Of a stretch of DNA of 64,000 nucleotides, positions 1-6,535 are shown in pieces (within the stretch, counting starts at the first letter, position 1; each line of letters begins with the position of its first letter). The position numbers were made by a program, and so were the translations under genes. Origin of the DNA: Oscillospiraceae bacterium (GTDB lineage: Bacteria > Bacillota > Clostridia > Oscillospirales > Oscillospiraceae). The notes under the pieces were generated by a model that did not search any database, was not told the DNA's origin, and was given only the letters and a program-made list of their open reading frames with translations. The DNA lies in contig WRLE01000009.1 of NCBI GenBank assembly GCA_009777775.1, forward strand, positions 83,625 through 147,624. Reading direction: 5' to 3'.

Positions 1-63
1 TGAAGTTAAATCTGTACTTAGGATTTTAAGTACGCGATTCCATACATCGACAGCGGAATTCAT
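1..63 (-). CDS. dnaA: Chromosomal replication initiator DnaA, N-terminus only (runs off left edge)
   Basis: The first 21 codons are visible, from an ATG at 63 preceded by an AAAGGGG ribosome site, and the frame is open to the window edge. They encode MNSAVDVWNRVLKILSTDLT and one further residue. A Trp-Asn-x-Val-Leu helix followed by a Leu-Thr turn is how DnaA domain I begins in Oscillospiraceae-type Clostridia. DnaA is the AAA+ protein that opens the replication origin. It lies downstream of rpsT on the same strand, separated by the rpsT terminator. No DnaA boxes are visible in the short gap. With only 21 residues the call rests on family resemblance. Confidence 0.68.
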   Translation of the reverse strand, partial: MNSAVDVWNRVLKILSTDLTS

Positions 64-117
64 AAAGTTTTTCCCCTTTTTTGTTAGCTGTTTTTCCTAG
101 ATACATGATACCAAAAA

Positions 118-147
118 AATACCAAAAAAGCAAGGTTTTTTGGTATT
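118..147. repeat. AT-rich inverted repeat upstream of dnaA
   Basis: Twelve-nucleotide arms (AATACCAAAAAA at 118-129 and its complement at 136-147) flank a 6-nt loop. It lies between the rpsT terminator and the dnaA ribosome site, so it would form in the dnaA leader. It could be a weak terminator or an operator; nothing decides which. Confidence 0.55.
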
Positions 148-157
148 TTCCAATGAC

Positions 158-183
158 AAAAACTCGCCAAAAGGCGAGTTTTT
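158..183 (-). terminator. rpsT terminator
   Basis: A perfect 11-bp stem (AAAAACTCGCC / GGCGAGTTTTT) closes a 4-nt loop 20 nt after the rpsT stop codon. The stem is flanked by A/T runs, so it can terminate in either direction. Confidence 0.85.
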
Positions 184-202
184 GGAGTAGCTTCAGTTAT
201 GA

Positions 203-484
203 TTAATCCTGGCTTATGTTATTGAGCCTTTTTGCCATTGCGCTTTTACGTCTTGATGCTTTGTTTTTATGTATCAGACCTTTAGTTGCAGCGCGATCAA
301 TGGTTTTGACGGCTGTTTTGTGAGCGTTATCGATTAGTTCTCGATCGCCGGCAGCAACCGCAGCGTCAAACTTTTTCAGATTAGTTTTCATCAGCGATTT
401 TGCAGCTTTGTTTTTAGCAGCTGCTTTCTGCGATGTAAGCACTCTCTTGGCTGAGGATTTGATATTCGGCACTGGTTTTGCCAC
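203..484 (-). CDS. rpsT: 30S ribosomal protein S20
   Basis: This 93-residue, Lys/Ala-rich basic protein matches bacterial S20, which binds 16S rRNA early in assembly of the small subunit. It shows the family start (MAKPVPNIKSSAKR), the central Lys-Thr-Ile-Asp-Arg-Ala segment, and the IHKNKASRRKS motif near the C-terminus. Its length is typical. An AAAGGAGGTGG ribosome site precedes the ATG. It appears monocistronic, with its own promoter at 555-583 and a strong terminator at 158-183. Confidence 0.97.
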   Translation of the reverse strand: MAKPVPNIKSSAKRVLTSQKAAAKNKAAKSLMKTNLKKFDAAVAAGDRELIDNAHKTAVKTIDRAATKGLIHKNKASRRKSAMAKRLNNISQD

Positions 485-554
485 CTCCTTTCGTAATGAA
501 AGTAAAACAGCTCATTTCTACTTGAAATAATTGTTTATATTCACAGGGAAAGCC

Positions 555-583
555 ATAATATCACCATCTGGTGTGAAATGCAA
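555..583 (-). promoter_or_regulatory. rpsT promoter
   Basis: On the minus strand, TTGCAT (578-583) and TATTAT (555-560) are separated by exactly 17 nt. The spacer contains the palindrome CACCATCTGGTG (562-573), which could be a regulator site overlapping the promoter. Confidence 0.7.
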
Positions 584-624
584 GTTTTTTTAACAAAAAT
601 AGCACCAAAGGGTGTTATATAACC

Positions 625-1608
625 TTAGTCTATACCAAGCAGGTATTTAGCAAAGGGGCTGTCTAGGGGTACTACCAAAGTGGAGCTGCTGCCTATTGTG
701 AGGCGGTATGTATCGAGCAAATTGTAAAACTCGAAAAACTCTGGGTCACGGCTGTATGCTTCATTGTATATACGAGCAGCCTCGCTGTCTCCTTCGCCTC
801 GGATTTCCTCTGCTCTGCGCTCTGCTTCCGATGTTATAGATATAACCCTGCGATCTGTTTCTGAGCGAATTTCCAATAAATCTCGGTCACCTTGGGAGCG
901 ATTTTCGGCTGCTACCCTTTGGCGCTCGGTATTCATACGGTTATATATGCTTGCATATGTTTCACTGGGAAGGTCGGTGCGCTTTATGCGAATATCTATA
1001 ACGATGATACCTTGTTCAGCAAAGTTTCTACTAACGGCTTCTGCCATATCAAGTAGCATCTTACCAGATGTTTCCCGATCGCTTATCAAAACATAGGAGT
1101 TTAGGCGACCCACGCTGATGCGCATTTCTGAATAAAGCACGTCATCGATGCGCTCCTTGGCACCATCGATATTATTATATGCCTCGTAAAAAAGCAATGG
1201 ATTTTCAATCCGCCATTGGGCAGTGTTGTCAAAGTAGAGCCTATGTCTATCCAGGGTGAGGACTTCCCTGGGTGGTGAATCATATAAAATCAACTTTGAC
1301 GAATATTTTATCACATTGTCTATGAATGGAACTTTGAATTTTAGTCCCGTTCCCAAGTATAGATCAACTTCCGGACGGTCTCTTAAATATTCAATAACAG
1401 TTGGGGATGCATCGCGCATATAAACAGATTCGATTCTACCAAAACGTTGAACCAGAGCGGATTCGTCTTCATTGAGAAAAAAGAAGGAGTTATATGCAAG
1501 TATTGCTAATGCAACAATAATGAATAATATTAGATATGGTCTAATGCTGCGTTTGGGAGTTGGAGCAGCATTATCGTTCACAAAGGAATATGTATTGCCT
1601 TGACTCAT
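625..1608 (-). CDS. hflC: SPFH/band-7 membrane protein HflC
   Basis: HflC is the partner of HflK in a large membrane ring that encloses and modulates the FtsH protease. The 327-residue protein has a short N-terminal tail, one membrane helix (about residues 24-46), then the band-7 domain beginning at the NEDESALVQRFGRIESVY segment. After this comes a charged coiled coil (about 225-280, rich in Ala, Glu and Arg). The length is normal for HflC. The ATG follows hflK by 13 bp, and its GGAGG ribosome site overlaps the hflK stop codon, so the two are co-translated. No ftsH is in the window. Confidence 0.92.
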   Translation of the reverse strand: MSQGNTYSFVNDNAAPTPKRSIRPYLILFIIVALAILAYNSFFFLNEDESALVQRFGRIESVYMRDASPTVIEYLRDRPEVDLYLGTGLKFKVPFIDNVIKYSSKLILYDSPPREVLTLDRHRLYFDNTAQWRIENPLLFYEAYNNIDGAKERIDDVLYSEMRISVGRLNSYVLISDRETSGKMLLDMAEAVSRNFAEQGIIVIDIRIKRTDLPSETYASIYNRMNTERQRVAAENRSQGDRDLLEIRSETDRRVISITSEAERRAEEIRGEGDSEAARIYNEAYSRDPEFFEFYNLLDTYRLTIGSSSTLVVPLDSPFAKYLLGID

Positions 1609-1621
1609 ATTGATAACCTCC

Positions 1622-2599
1622 CTATGGTGTCAGATTTAGGATTTCTATGAGGTTACCTGAGGTAGGATCGACAAAATAGACGTTTTCTATCCTTGGCATA
1701 ACCTCGCGTATCATTTCCAGATATAGCCTGGTGCGCATAATATCGGGCTGATTGCGATATTCTTCTTCTATGGCGGTATACCTTGCCACGGCTCCAAGTG
1801 CCTCGTTGATTCGACGTTCTTTATATGATTCTGCTTCGTTTATAGCAGCTACAGCGCGTCCTTGGGCTCGTGGAAGCTCTTCGTTTCTATACCGCTCTGC
1901 TTCGTTTGTCTTAGCGATTCTATCTTCCAGAGACCTTGTGACATCGAGAAAGGCTTCCCGTACTTCATTGGGAGGGGAAGCATCTTGAAGCTGAACCGCA
2001 GTGATTTCGATTCCCATTTCGTATTTATTGCAGATTTCTTGTAAATCCCGCAGTATTTCCCGCTGTATATCATCTTTGCGGTCTGTCAATATATCGTCAA
2101 GGGGATAGGCAGCAGCTACGCGTCTATATGCTGCTTGTGTGATGGAATGGAGGGTGGACTCGGGATCGTCTACTTTGAACAAATAGTTGTAGCTGTTGGA
2201 TATGCGGTATTGGATAACCCAATCGGCATTGACCAGTCCATTTACTCGGCTCAATTCGCCTGTGAGCATGAGGGCTTCTTCAGGTATATCAACATAGACT
2301 CCATTTACAAGGGTTGAACCAAACTCCATACGTCGCACGCCTTGGACATTGACGATATGAGCTGTTTCAACAAATGGCAACCTGAATTTCAAACCAGCAT
2401 CGGTTTCCGTCCTTACCCATTTACCGAAACGAGTAACAACAGCCTCCTCACCGCTGTTTAAGCTGTAAAAGCAGTTTGTTGCCAAAAAACCAATAATCAC
2501 AAGAATTATGACAATGGGAATGAAGCGCCGTCCTTTATTGAAAAAGTCTTTCATATTGGGTGTTCGGACATTGCTCCGAAACGGGGATTGATTAAACAT
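1622..2599 (-). CDS. hflK: SPFH/band-7 membrane protein HflK
   Basis: This 325-residue protein is the first gene of the hflKC pair. It has a membrane helix at about residues 27-48, the band-7 entry SGEEAVVTRFGKWVRTE, and a coiled coil (about 215-285) ending in a conserved region with RLYLEMIREVMPRIENVYFV. Compared with proteobacterial HflK it lacks the long Gly-rich N-terminal tail, as usual in Firmicutes. AAGGAGGA lies 6 nt before the ATG. The promoter appears to overlap the end of the upstream glycosylase gene (2623-2651), so hflKC can be transcribed independently. Confidence 0.92.
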   Translation of the reverse strand: MFNQSPFRSNVRTPNMKDFFNKGRRFIPIVIILVIIGFLATNCFYSLNSGEEAVVTRFGKWVRTETDAGLKFRLPFVETAHIVNVQGVRRMEFGSTLVNGVYVDIPEEALMLTGELSRVNGLVNADWVIQYRISNSYNYLFKVDDPESTLHSITQAAYRRVAAAYPLDDILTDRKDDIQREILRDLQEICNKYEMGIEITAVQLQDASPPNEVREAFLDVTRSLEDRIAKTNEAERYRNEELPRAQGRAVAAINEAESYKERRINEALGAVARYTAIEEEYRNQPDIMRTRLYLEMIREVMPRIENVYFVDPTSGNLIEILNLTP

Positions 2600-2622
2600 G
2601 GCTAATCCTCCTTAATAAAACC

Positions 2623-2651
2623 ATTGTAGCATTAATCCTTTGCCACTGCAA
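2623..2651 (-). promoter_or_regulatory. hflKC promoter
   Basis: TTGCAG (2646-2651) and TACAAT (2623-2628) on the minus strand are 17 nt apart. The -10 is 24 nt upstream of the hflK ATG, in the gap after the glycosylase stop. Confidence 0.55.
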
Positions 2652-2656
2652 GGATA

Positions 2657-3493
2657 TTATCGAAGCTCCAAGCTTCTTGTGTAAAAATAAATGTATTGCT
2701 GGGCAATTCCAGCATATAGACCGAAAGCCGTATAGTCAAAGTCATCACCATAATTTTGCGAAATTGCACGTTTCATCCAAACATCAACTGGAAATGCGTT
2801 TTTCATATGCAGTCCATATAACATGACGCATTGGGCAATCTTTTCACCGACACCTTTAATTTTGATAAGCTCCCTACGAGCATCGTCTATGCTTTGAGTC
2901 ATTAGTTTATCCAGGTCAATTTCTCCACTATCAACTGCCTTTGCAGCAGCTATGACATATTTCGCCCTAAATCCGCTGCGGATGGGAGCTAAATCATCTT
3001 CATTAAGCTTTGCCAGTGTAGATGCCGCTGGAAAACTGTAATTATTCTTTCCTAAATAATCAATGTTATTACCAAATTCCTGACATAAAGTTGCTATGAT
3101 TTTTTTGATTCTAGGGATATTGTTTTGAGACGATAATATAAAAGAACAAAGGGCTTCCCAACCATCTTGTCGCAATATCCTTATACCTTTTCCAAATTCA
3201 ATAGCTGTGCCAATGAAATCATCAATGGCAAGGTCGTTACGGATAAGGCTATAGTCGCTATCCAAATCAAAATAATCATACCAAATCGATTCAAATTCCT
3301 CCATGGAAGCTGCAAGAAATATGCTATCGCCACTACTGCGCAGTCGAAGTGCCTTGCCCTTGGCAACACCCCAATAATAGCCGTTTTCGTCAGCGTCCCA
3401 CCTGAAGCATTGTCCACATTCAAATGTTTTTACTAAATCGAAATCGTCACAAGCCATTATTTCGATTTCGTCGCCTCTATCATAATAAAGCAA
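2657..3493 (-). CDS. 8-oxoguanine DNA glycosylase/AP lyase, OGG1 type
   Basis: This enzyme excises oxidised guanine from DNA and nicks the abasic site. It carries the N-terminal DFDLVKTFECGQCFRW segment typical of bacterial OGG1 homologues and a helix-hairpin-helix (IKIKGVGEKIAQCV). The GEK lysine matches the catalytic Lys, and FPVDVWMKR supplies the catalytic Asp. The frame extends upstream to 3691 but would overrun the divergent gene and its promoter. A TTG at 3493 with a GGGGTG ribosome site 6 nt away gives 278 residues, the usual family length, and keeps the first beta strand. An ATG at 3457 is a weaker alternative. Confidence 0.88.
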   Translation of the reverse strand: MLYYDRGDEIEIMACDDFDLVKTFECGQCFRWDADENGYYWGVAKGKALRLRSSGDSIFLAASMEEFESIWYDYFDLDSDYSLIRNDLAIDDFIGTAIEFGKGIRILRQDGWEALCSFILSSQNNIPRIKKIIATLCQEFGNNIDYLGKNNYSFPAASTLAKLNEDDLAPIRSGFRAKYVIAAAKAVDSGEIDLDKLMTQSIDDARRELIKIKGVGEKIAQCVMLYGLHMKNAFPVDVWMKRAISQNYGDDFDYTAFGLYAGIAQQYIYFYTRSLELR

Positions 3494-3543
3494 AATATCA
3501 CACCCCAATTGTCCATTTTGTGGAAATAATTGACAAAAAAGAC

Positions 3544-3572
3544 TTGAAAATATCGTTGGCATATGGTAATAT
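3544..3572 (+). promoter_or_regulatory. Promoter of the HAD phosphatase gene
   Basis: TTGAAA (3544-3549) and TAATAT (3567-3572) are 17 nt apart, 27 nt before the ATG at 3599. The site lies in the 105-bp gap shared with the divergent glycosylase gene. Confidence 0.7.
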
Positions 3573-3598
3573 GTCCTACACGAAAGGCAGAAGGTTCG

Positions 3599-4228
3599 AT
3601 GAAAATAGGAATAGATATAGATGGCGTGCTCACCGACATCCATGGCTTCCACCGCAGACACGCCCCTGAATATTTCATGCGAAAATATCAACGCATGACC
3701 ATTGATGACAGCTTATATGATGTGCAAGAAATGTTTGGTTGCCCACCAAAGGAATTTAGATCATATTGGAAAAGGCATTGGATTCGATATGTAATAAATG
3801 AACCTGCCCGCAAAGATGCAGGTCAAATAGTCCGTAAATTTCTCGATGATGGGCATACAATATACATAATCTCCAAACGCGCTTACGCCTACCAAAAAAG
3901 CATTAAAGGAAGGCTTATGCGCGCATTTGTGCGAAATTGGCTATACAGAAACGACATAAACTATGAAGAAGTGATTTTTTGCGACCACAACGCACCGGAA
4001 AGTAAAAGGGCTGTTTGCTTGGAAAAAGACCTGGATGTTATGATTGATGACGACCCGGAAAACATCAGTGTCATAGCTCCTGTGGCAAAAGTCATCTGTT
4101 ACGATGCACCATACAACAGGGATTGCAGAGGAGAAAATATCCTACGTGCAATCGATTGGAATACTGTTTATATGCTAGTATCCAATATGGACAACAATAA
4201 CGAAAGCGACTGTTTTCCAAATAATTAG
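3599..4228 (+). CDS. HAD-superfamily 5'-nucleotidase-like phosphatase
   Basis: The 209-residue protein starts with MKIGIDIDGVLTDIHG, the HAD motif I (DxDGV) of the 5'(3')-deoxyribonucleotidase-like branch. A later Ile-Ile-Ser-Lys corresponds to motif II/III, and VMIDDDPENI is an acidic motif IV. It probably dephosphorylates a small phosphoester; the substrate cannot be read from the sequence. The ATG at 3599 has AAGGCAGAAGG upstream and keeps motif I at the extreme N-terminus; an in-frame start at 3563 lies within the promoter. It is the only plus-strand gene before the cation-efflux gene at 26 kb and converges on tadA with a 7-bp gap. Confidence 0.75.
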   Translation: MKIGIDIDGVLTDIHGFHRRHAPEYFMRKYQRMTIDDSLYDVQEMFGCPPKEFRSYWKRHWIRYVINEPARKDAGQIVRKFLDDGHTIYIISKRAYAYQKSIKGRLMRAFVRNWLYRNDINYEEVIFCDHNAPESKRAVCLEKDLDVMIDDDPENISVIAPVAKVICYDAPYNRDCRGENILRAIDWNTVYMLVSNMDNNNESDCFPNN

Positions 4229-4235
4229 CAAATAA

Positions 4236-4682
4236 TCAGCGCATCTCTTTGAAAAAGCTAGCCAGCAGAGCAGATGATTCATCTGCTAAAATACCACCCA
4301 CAATTTGTGTGTTATGTCTGAATGGCTCCATGAATAAGTTTACCACACTTCCGCAGGAGCCTGTGTTTTCCTCTCGAGAGCCGTAGTAAACCTTGCTGAT
4401 GCGCGACATTAGCATTGCCCCGGCGCACATTGGACAAGGCTCCAGGGTTACATAGAGGGAACAGCCCAGAAGGCGCCAATCGCCCAGTGTTTTACAAGCG
4501 TTCTCTATAGCCTCTATTTCCGCATGAGCTATTGCACTAGATAGCTTTTCACGTCGGTTGCGTCCTTTGCCGATGACAATGCCATCAGGATTTACAATTA
4601 TGGAGCCAACCGGCGTTTCTTTATCTCTTGCAGCTTCTTTTGCAAGGTTCAGAGCCAAGCGCATATAGTCATCGTGGTTCAT
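4236..4682 (-). CDS. tadA: tRNA(Arg)-specific adenosine-34 deaminase
   Basis: TadA converts A34 to inosine in the anticodon of tRNA-Arg(ACG), an essential step in decoding. The 148-residue protein has both zinc/catalytic motifs of the family: AHAEIEAIENA (His ligand and proton-shuttle Glu) and LEPCPMCAGAM (two Cys ligands). ETPVGSIIV and VYYGSREENTGSCGS are also typical. The frame opens further upstream, but the ATG at 4682 has AAGGGA 6 nt before it and gives the normal length. It is last in the lspA-rluD-tadA run, 58 bp after rluD. Confidence 0.95.
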   Translation of the reverse strand: MNHDDYMRLALNLAKEAARDKETPVGSIIVNPDGIVIGKGRNRREKLSSAIAHAEIEAIENACKTLGDWRLLGCSLYVTLEPCPMCAGAMLMSRISKVYYGSREENTGSCGSVVNLFMEPFRHNTQIVGGILADESSALLASFFKEMR

Positions 4683-4740
4683 AATCATTCCCTTATTGTC
4701 TACAAACTGCTGCATCATCTCCAAAGGTTGATTGCAGCAG

Positions 4741-5658
4741 TTATTTTTTTCCCTCGAGTTTTCCCAATAAATCAAGGAAATAATCGGGAAGTTTCGAGAT
4801 TAGCTCCATTGGCTTATTTGTCTTTGGATGAATAAATACAAGCTTTGTGGCATGGAGACATTGGGTAGACATTCCAAGCTCTGGTTTTTTTTGTCCATAA
4901 ATGCTGTCACCCACAATGGGATGCCCAATGTATGCCATATGCACTCGTATCTGGTGGGTTCGACCTGTTTCCAAACGACAGCGAAGCCAAGAATGCTTTT
5001 CATAGTAAGAGACGACTTCCCAGTGGGTAATGGCGAAGCGGGAATTGCGCTCTGTAACTGCTTGGCGTTGTCTGTTAGTGGGATGGCGACCAATGGGAGC
5101 ATCCACTGTACCCTGGTCGTTTTTCATGACACCACGCACTATTGCATCATATTCTCGTTTTAGAGTCCTTGCTGATAATTGTCTGGATAATGATAAATGG
5201 GCATGGTTACTTTTTGCAGCGATTACCAGACCCGATGTGTCTTTATCGATGCGATGGACTATACCAGGGCGTATAACACCTCCAATGCCAGATAGACTTC
5301 CTTTACAATGGCTTAAAAGGGCATTAACTAGTGTCCCATCGGGATGTCCTGGAGCGGGATGCACAACCATCCCTTTAGGTTTGTTGACAACTATGATATC
5401 ATCATCTTCAAAAATGATATCTAAAGGAATATCTTGGGCAATTGCAACAGAAGCCACCGGTTCGTCTTCTGTCACTACAAAAGACTCACCAAATGACGTT
5501 CTGTGGTTTTTTTTCACAATAGCTCCATCCAAGGTCACGCGACCAGCTTCCAACAGCTTTTGGATGGAGCTTCTTGTATGATTTATCATATTTTCTGCAA
5601 GGAACACGTCAAGGCGTGTTCCTTCGTTAAAACTCTGTATCGTCGTCTTCAAAACCAT
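4741..5658 (-). CDS. rluD: Ribosomal large-subunit pseudouridine synthase, RluD family
   Basis: It isomerises specific uridines of 23S rRNA. An N-terminal S4 RNA-binding domain (about residues 10-75, RLDVFLAENMINHTRSSIQK) precedes the catalytic domain with NKPKGMVVHPAPGH and the motif GIVHRIDKDTSGL, which carries the catalytic Asp. RLETGRTHQIRVHMAYIGHP is the conserved C-terminal motif. The length (305) is standard. The start is an ATG at 5658 inside the end of lspA, a 32-bp overlap without a strong ribosome site of its own, so translation is probably coupled to lspA. lspA-rluD is a very common Firmicute pair. Confidence 0.94.
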   Translation of the reverse strand: MVLKTTIQSFNEGTRLDVFLAENMINHTRSSIQKLLEAGRVTLDGAIVKKNHRTSFGESFVVTEDEPVASVAIAQDIPLDIIFEDDDIIVVNKPKGMVVHPAPGHPDGTLVNALLSHCKGSLSGIGGVIRPGIVHRIDKDTSGLVIAAKSNHAHLSLSRQLSARTLKREYDAIVRGVMKNDQGTVDAPIGRHPTNRQRQAVTERNSRFAITHWEVVSYYEKHSWLRCRLETGRTHQIRVHMAYIGHPIVGDSIYGQKKPELGMSTQCLHATKLVFIHPKTNKPMELISKLPDYFLDLLGKLEGKK

Positions 5659-6451
5659 ATTCACGAAGCAGATCGTCGATGTCTTTGTCTATCTCCATAT
5701 CTGCAAGTTCCTTTTCCAATTCGGAGAGAACATCCAGGGCATTGGCAATATCGGAGGGAAACTCATCATCGGCACTGTCCGAACTAGAATCGGCGGAAGT
5801 CAAATAAGCCGATTTGGAATAGCGCGACTCACTAATACCACCTGAATTTTGCTCATCTTGGGTTAAGTTGTCTTCTTGTCTGGATTTTTCTCCATACTCA
5901 AAATCATAAAGTCCTATTTCGTCTTTAACTTGGGGTGGCGGCTCTGCAATAACCCTTTCGCTGCTACGTTCTTCAACTGGAGCGGCGACACTCACAGGCT
6001 GCTTTGCCGGTGGTGAAAATGTAGAAATTATTATGTAAATTATAACTGTTAGACAACCCAGGACAATAAAGACATCGGCTATGTTAAAGATGGCAAAATT
6101 TGCAAATTGAAAATCAAAAATGTCAATGACATGACCATATGCCAAGCGGTCCACGAGATTCCCAATAGCACCGCCAAGAACGCTAGATAGTCCAAGCATC
6201 CCCCAAAAACCTTCGTCATATCGGAGCAATAAGGCAATGAGCATTAATGCGCATAAAAATGCAATTGCTGTGAGCAGCCACCGCTGGTTCGGCAATATGC
6301 CAAAGGCGGCACCTGGATTTTGCACATGGGTGAGTCCTATGATTCCAGGAATCAGGGGAGCGCTTTCGTGAAGAGGCAGAGTTAAAAGCACCCATCGCTT
6401 TATAAATTGGTCCAGGAGCACAACCAGTGCTGCAAAAACAAAACAAAGCAT
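5627..6451 (-). CDS. lspA: Lipoprotein signal peptidase II with an acidic C-terminal extension
   Basis: LspA cleaves signal peptides from prolipoproteins in the membrane. The first 150 or so residues are a normal LspA: four membrane helices, VQNPGAAFGI, and the two catalytic aspartates in GNLVDRLAYG and FNIADVFIVLG. The protein then continues for about 125 residues of Pro/Ser-rich, strongly acidic sequence ending in DDLLREYGFEDDDTEF, so it is 274 residues against the usual 150-170. The tail should be cytoplasmic. Start ATG 6451 has GAGAGGA upstream; a TTG three codons earlier abuts the ribosome site. The gene overlaps rluD. Confidence 0.92.
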   Translation of the reverse strand: MLCFVFAALVVLLDQFIKRWVLLTLPLHESAPLIPGIIGLTHVQNPGAAFGILPNQRWLLTAIAFLCALMLIALLLRYDEGFWGMLGLSSVLGGAIGNLVDRLAYGHVIDIFDFQFANFAIFNIADVFIVLGCLTVIIYIIISTFSPPAKQPVSVAAPVEERSSERVIAEPPPQVKDEIGLYDFEYGEKSRQEDNLTQDEQNSGGISESRYSKSAYLTSADSSSDSADDEFPSDIANALDVLSELEKELADMEIDKDIDDLLREYGFEDDDTEF

Positions 6452-6535
6452 GACAAGCAATCCTCTCTATTAGTGGCCCATTTTAAAATACACTACAATA
6501 TTTGTACAGTTATTTCGGTAATAGACCGCTGATGG

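Noticed and set aside
64..202. Replication origin between rpsT and dnaA
   Set aside because: The gap is AT-rich with an inverted repeat but has no DnaA boxes, and the gene orientation to the right does not fit.
3494..3691. N-terminal extension of the OGG1-type glycosylase
   Set aside because: It would overlap the divergent HAD gene and its promoter; the internal TTG with a good ribosome site gives the family length.
5030..5581. 183-codon plus-strand frame opposite rluD
   Set aside because: Antisense shadow of a well-conserved pseudouridine synthase; no ribosome site or motif.
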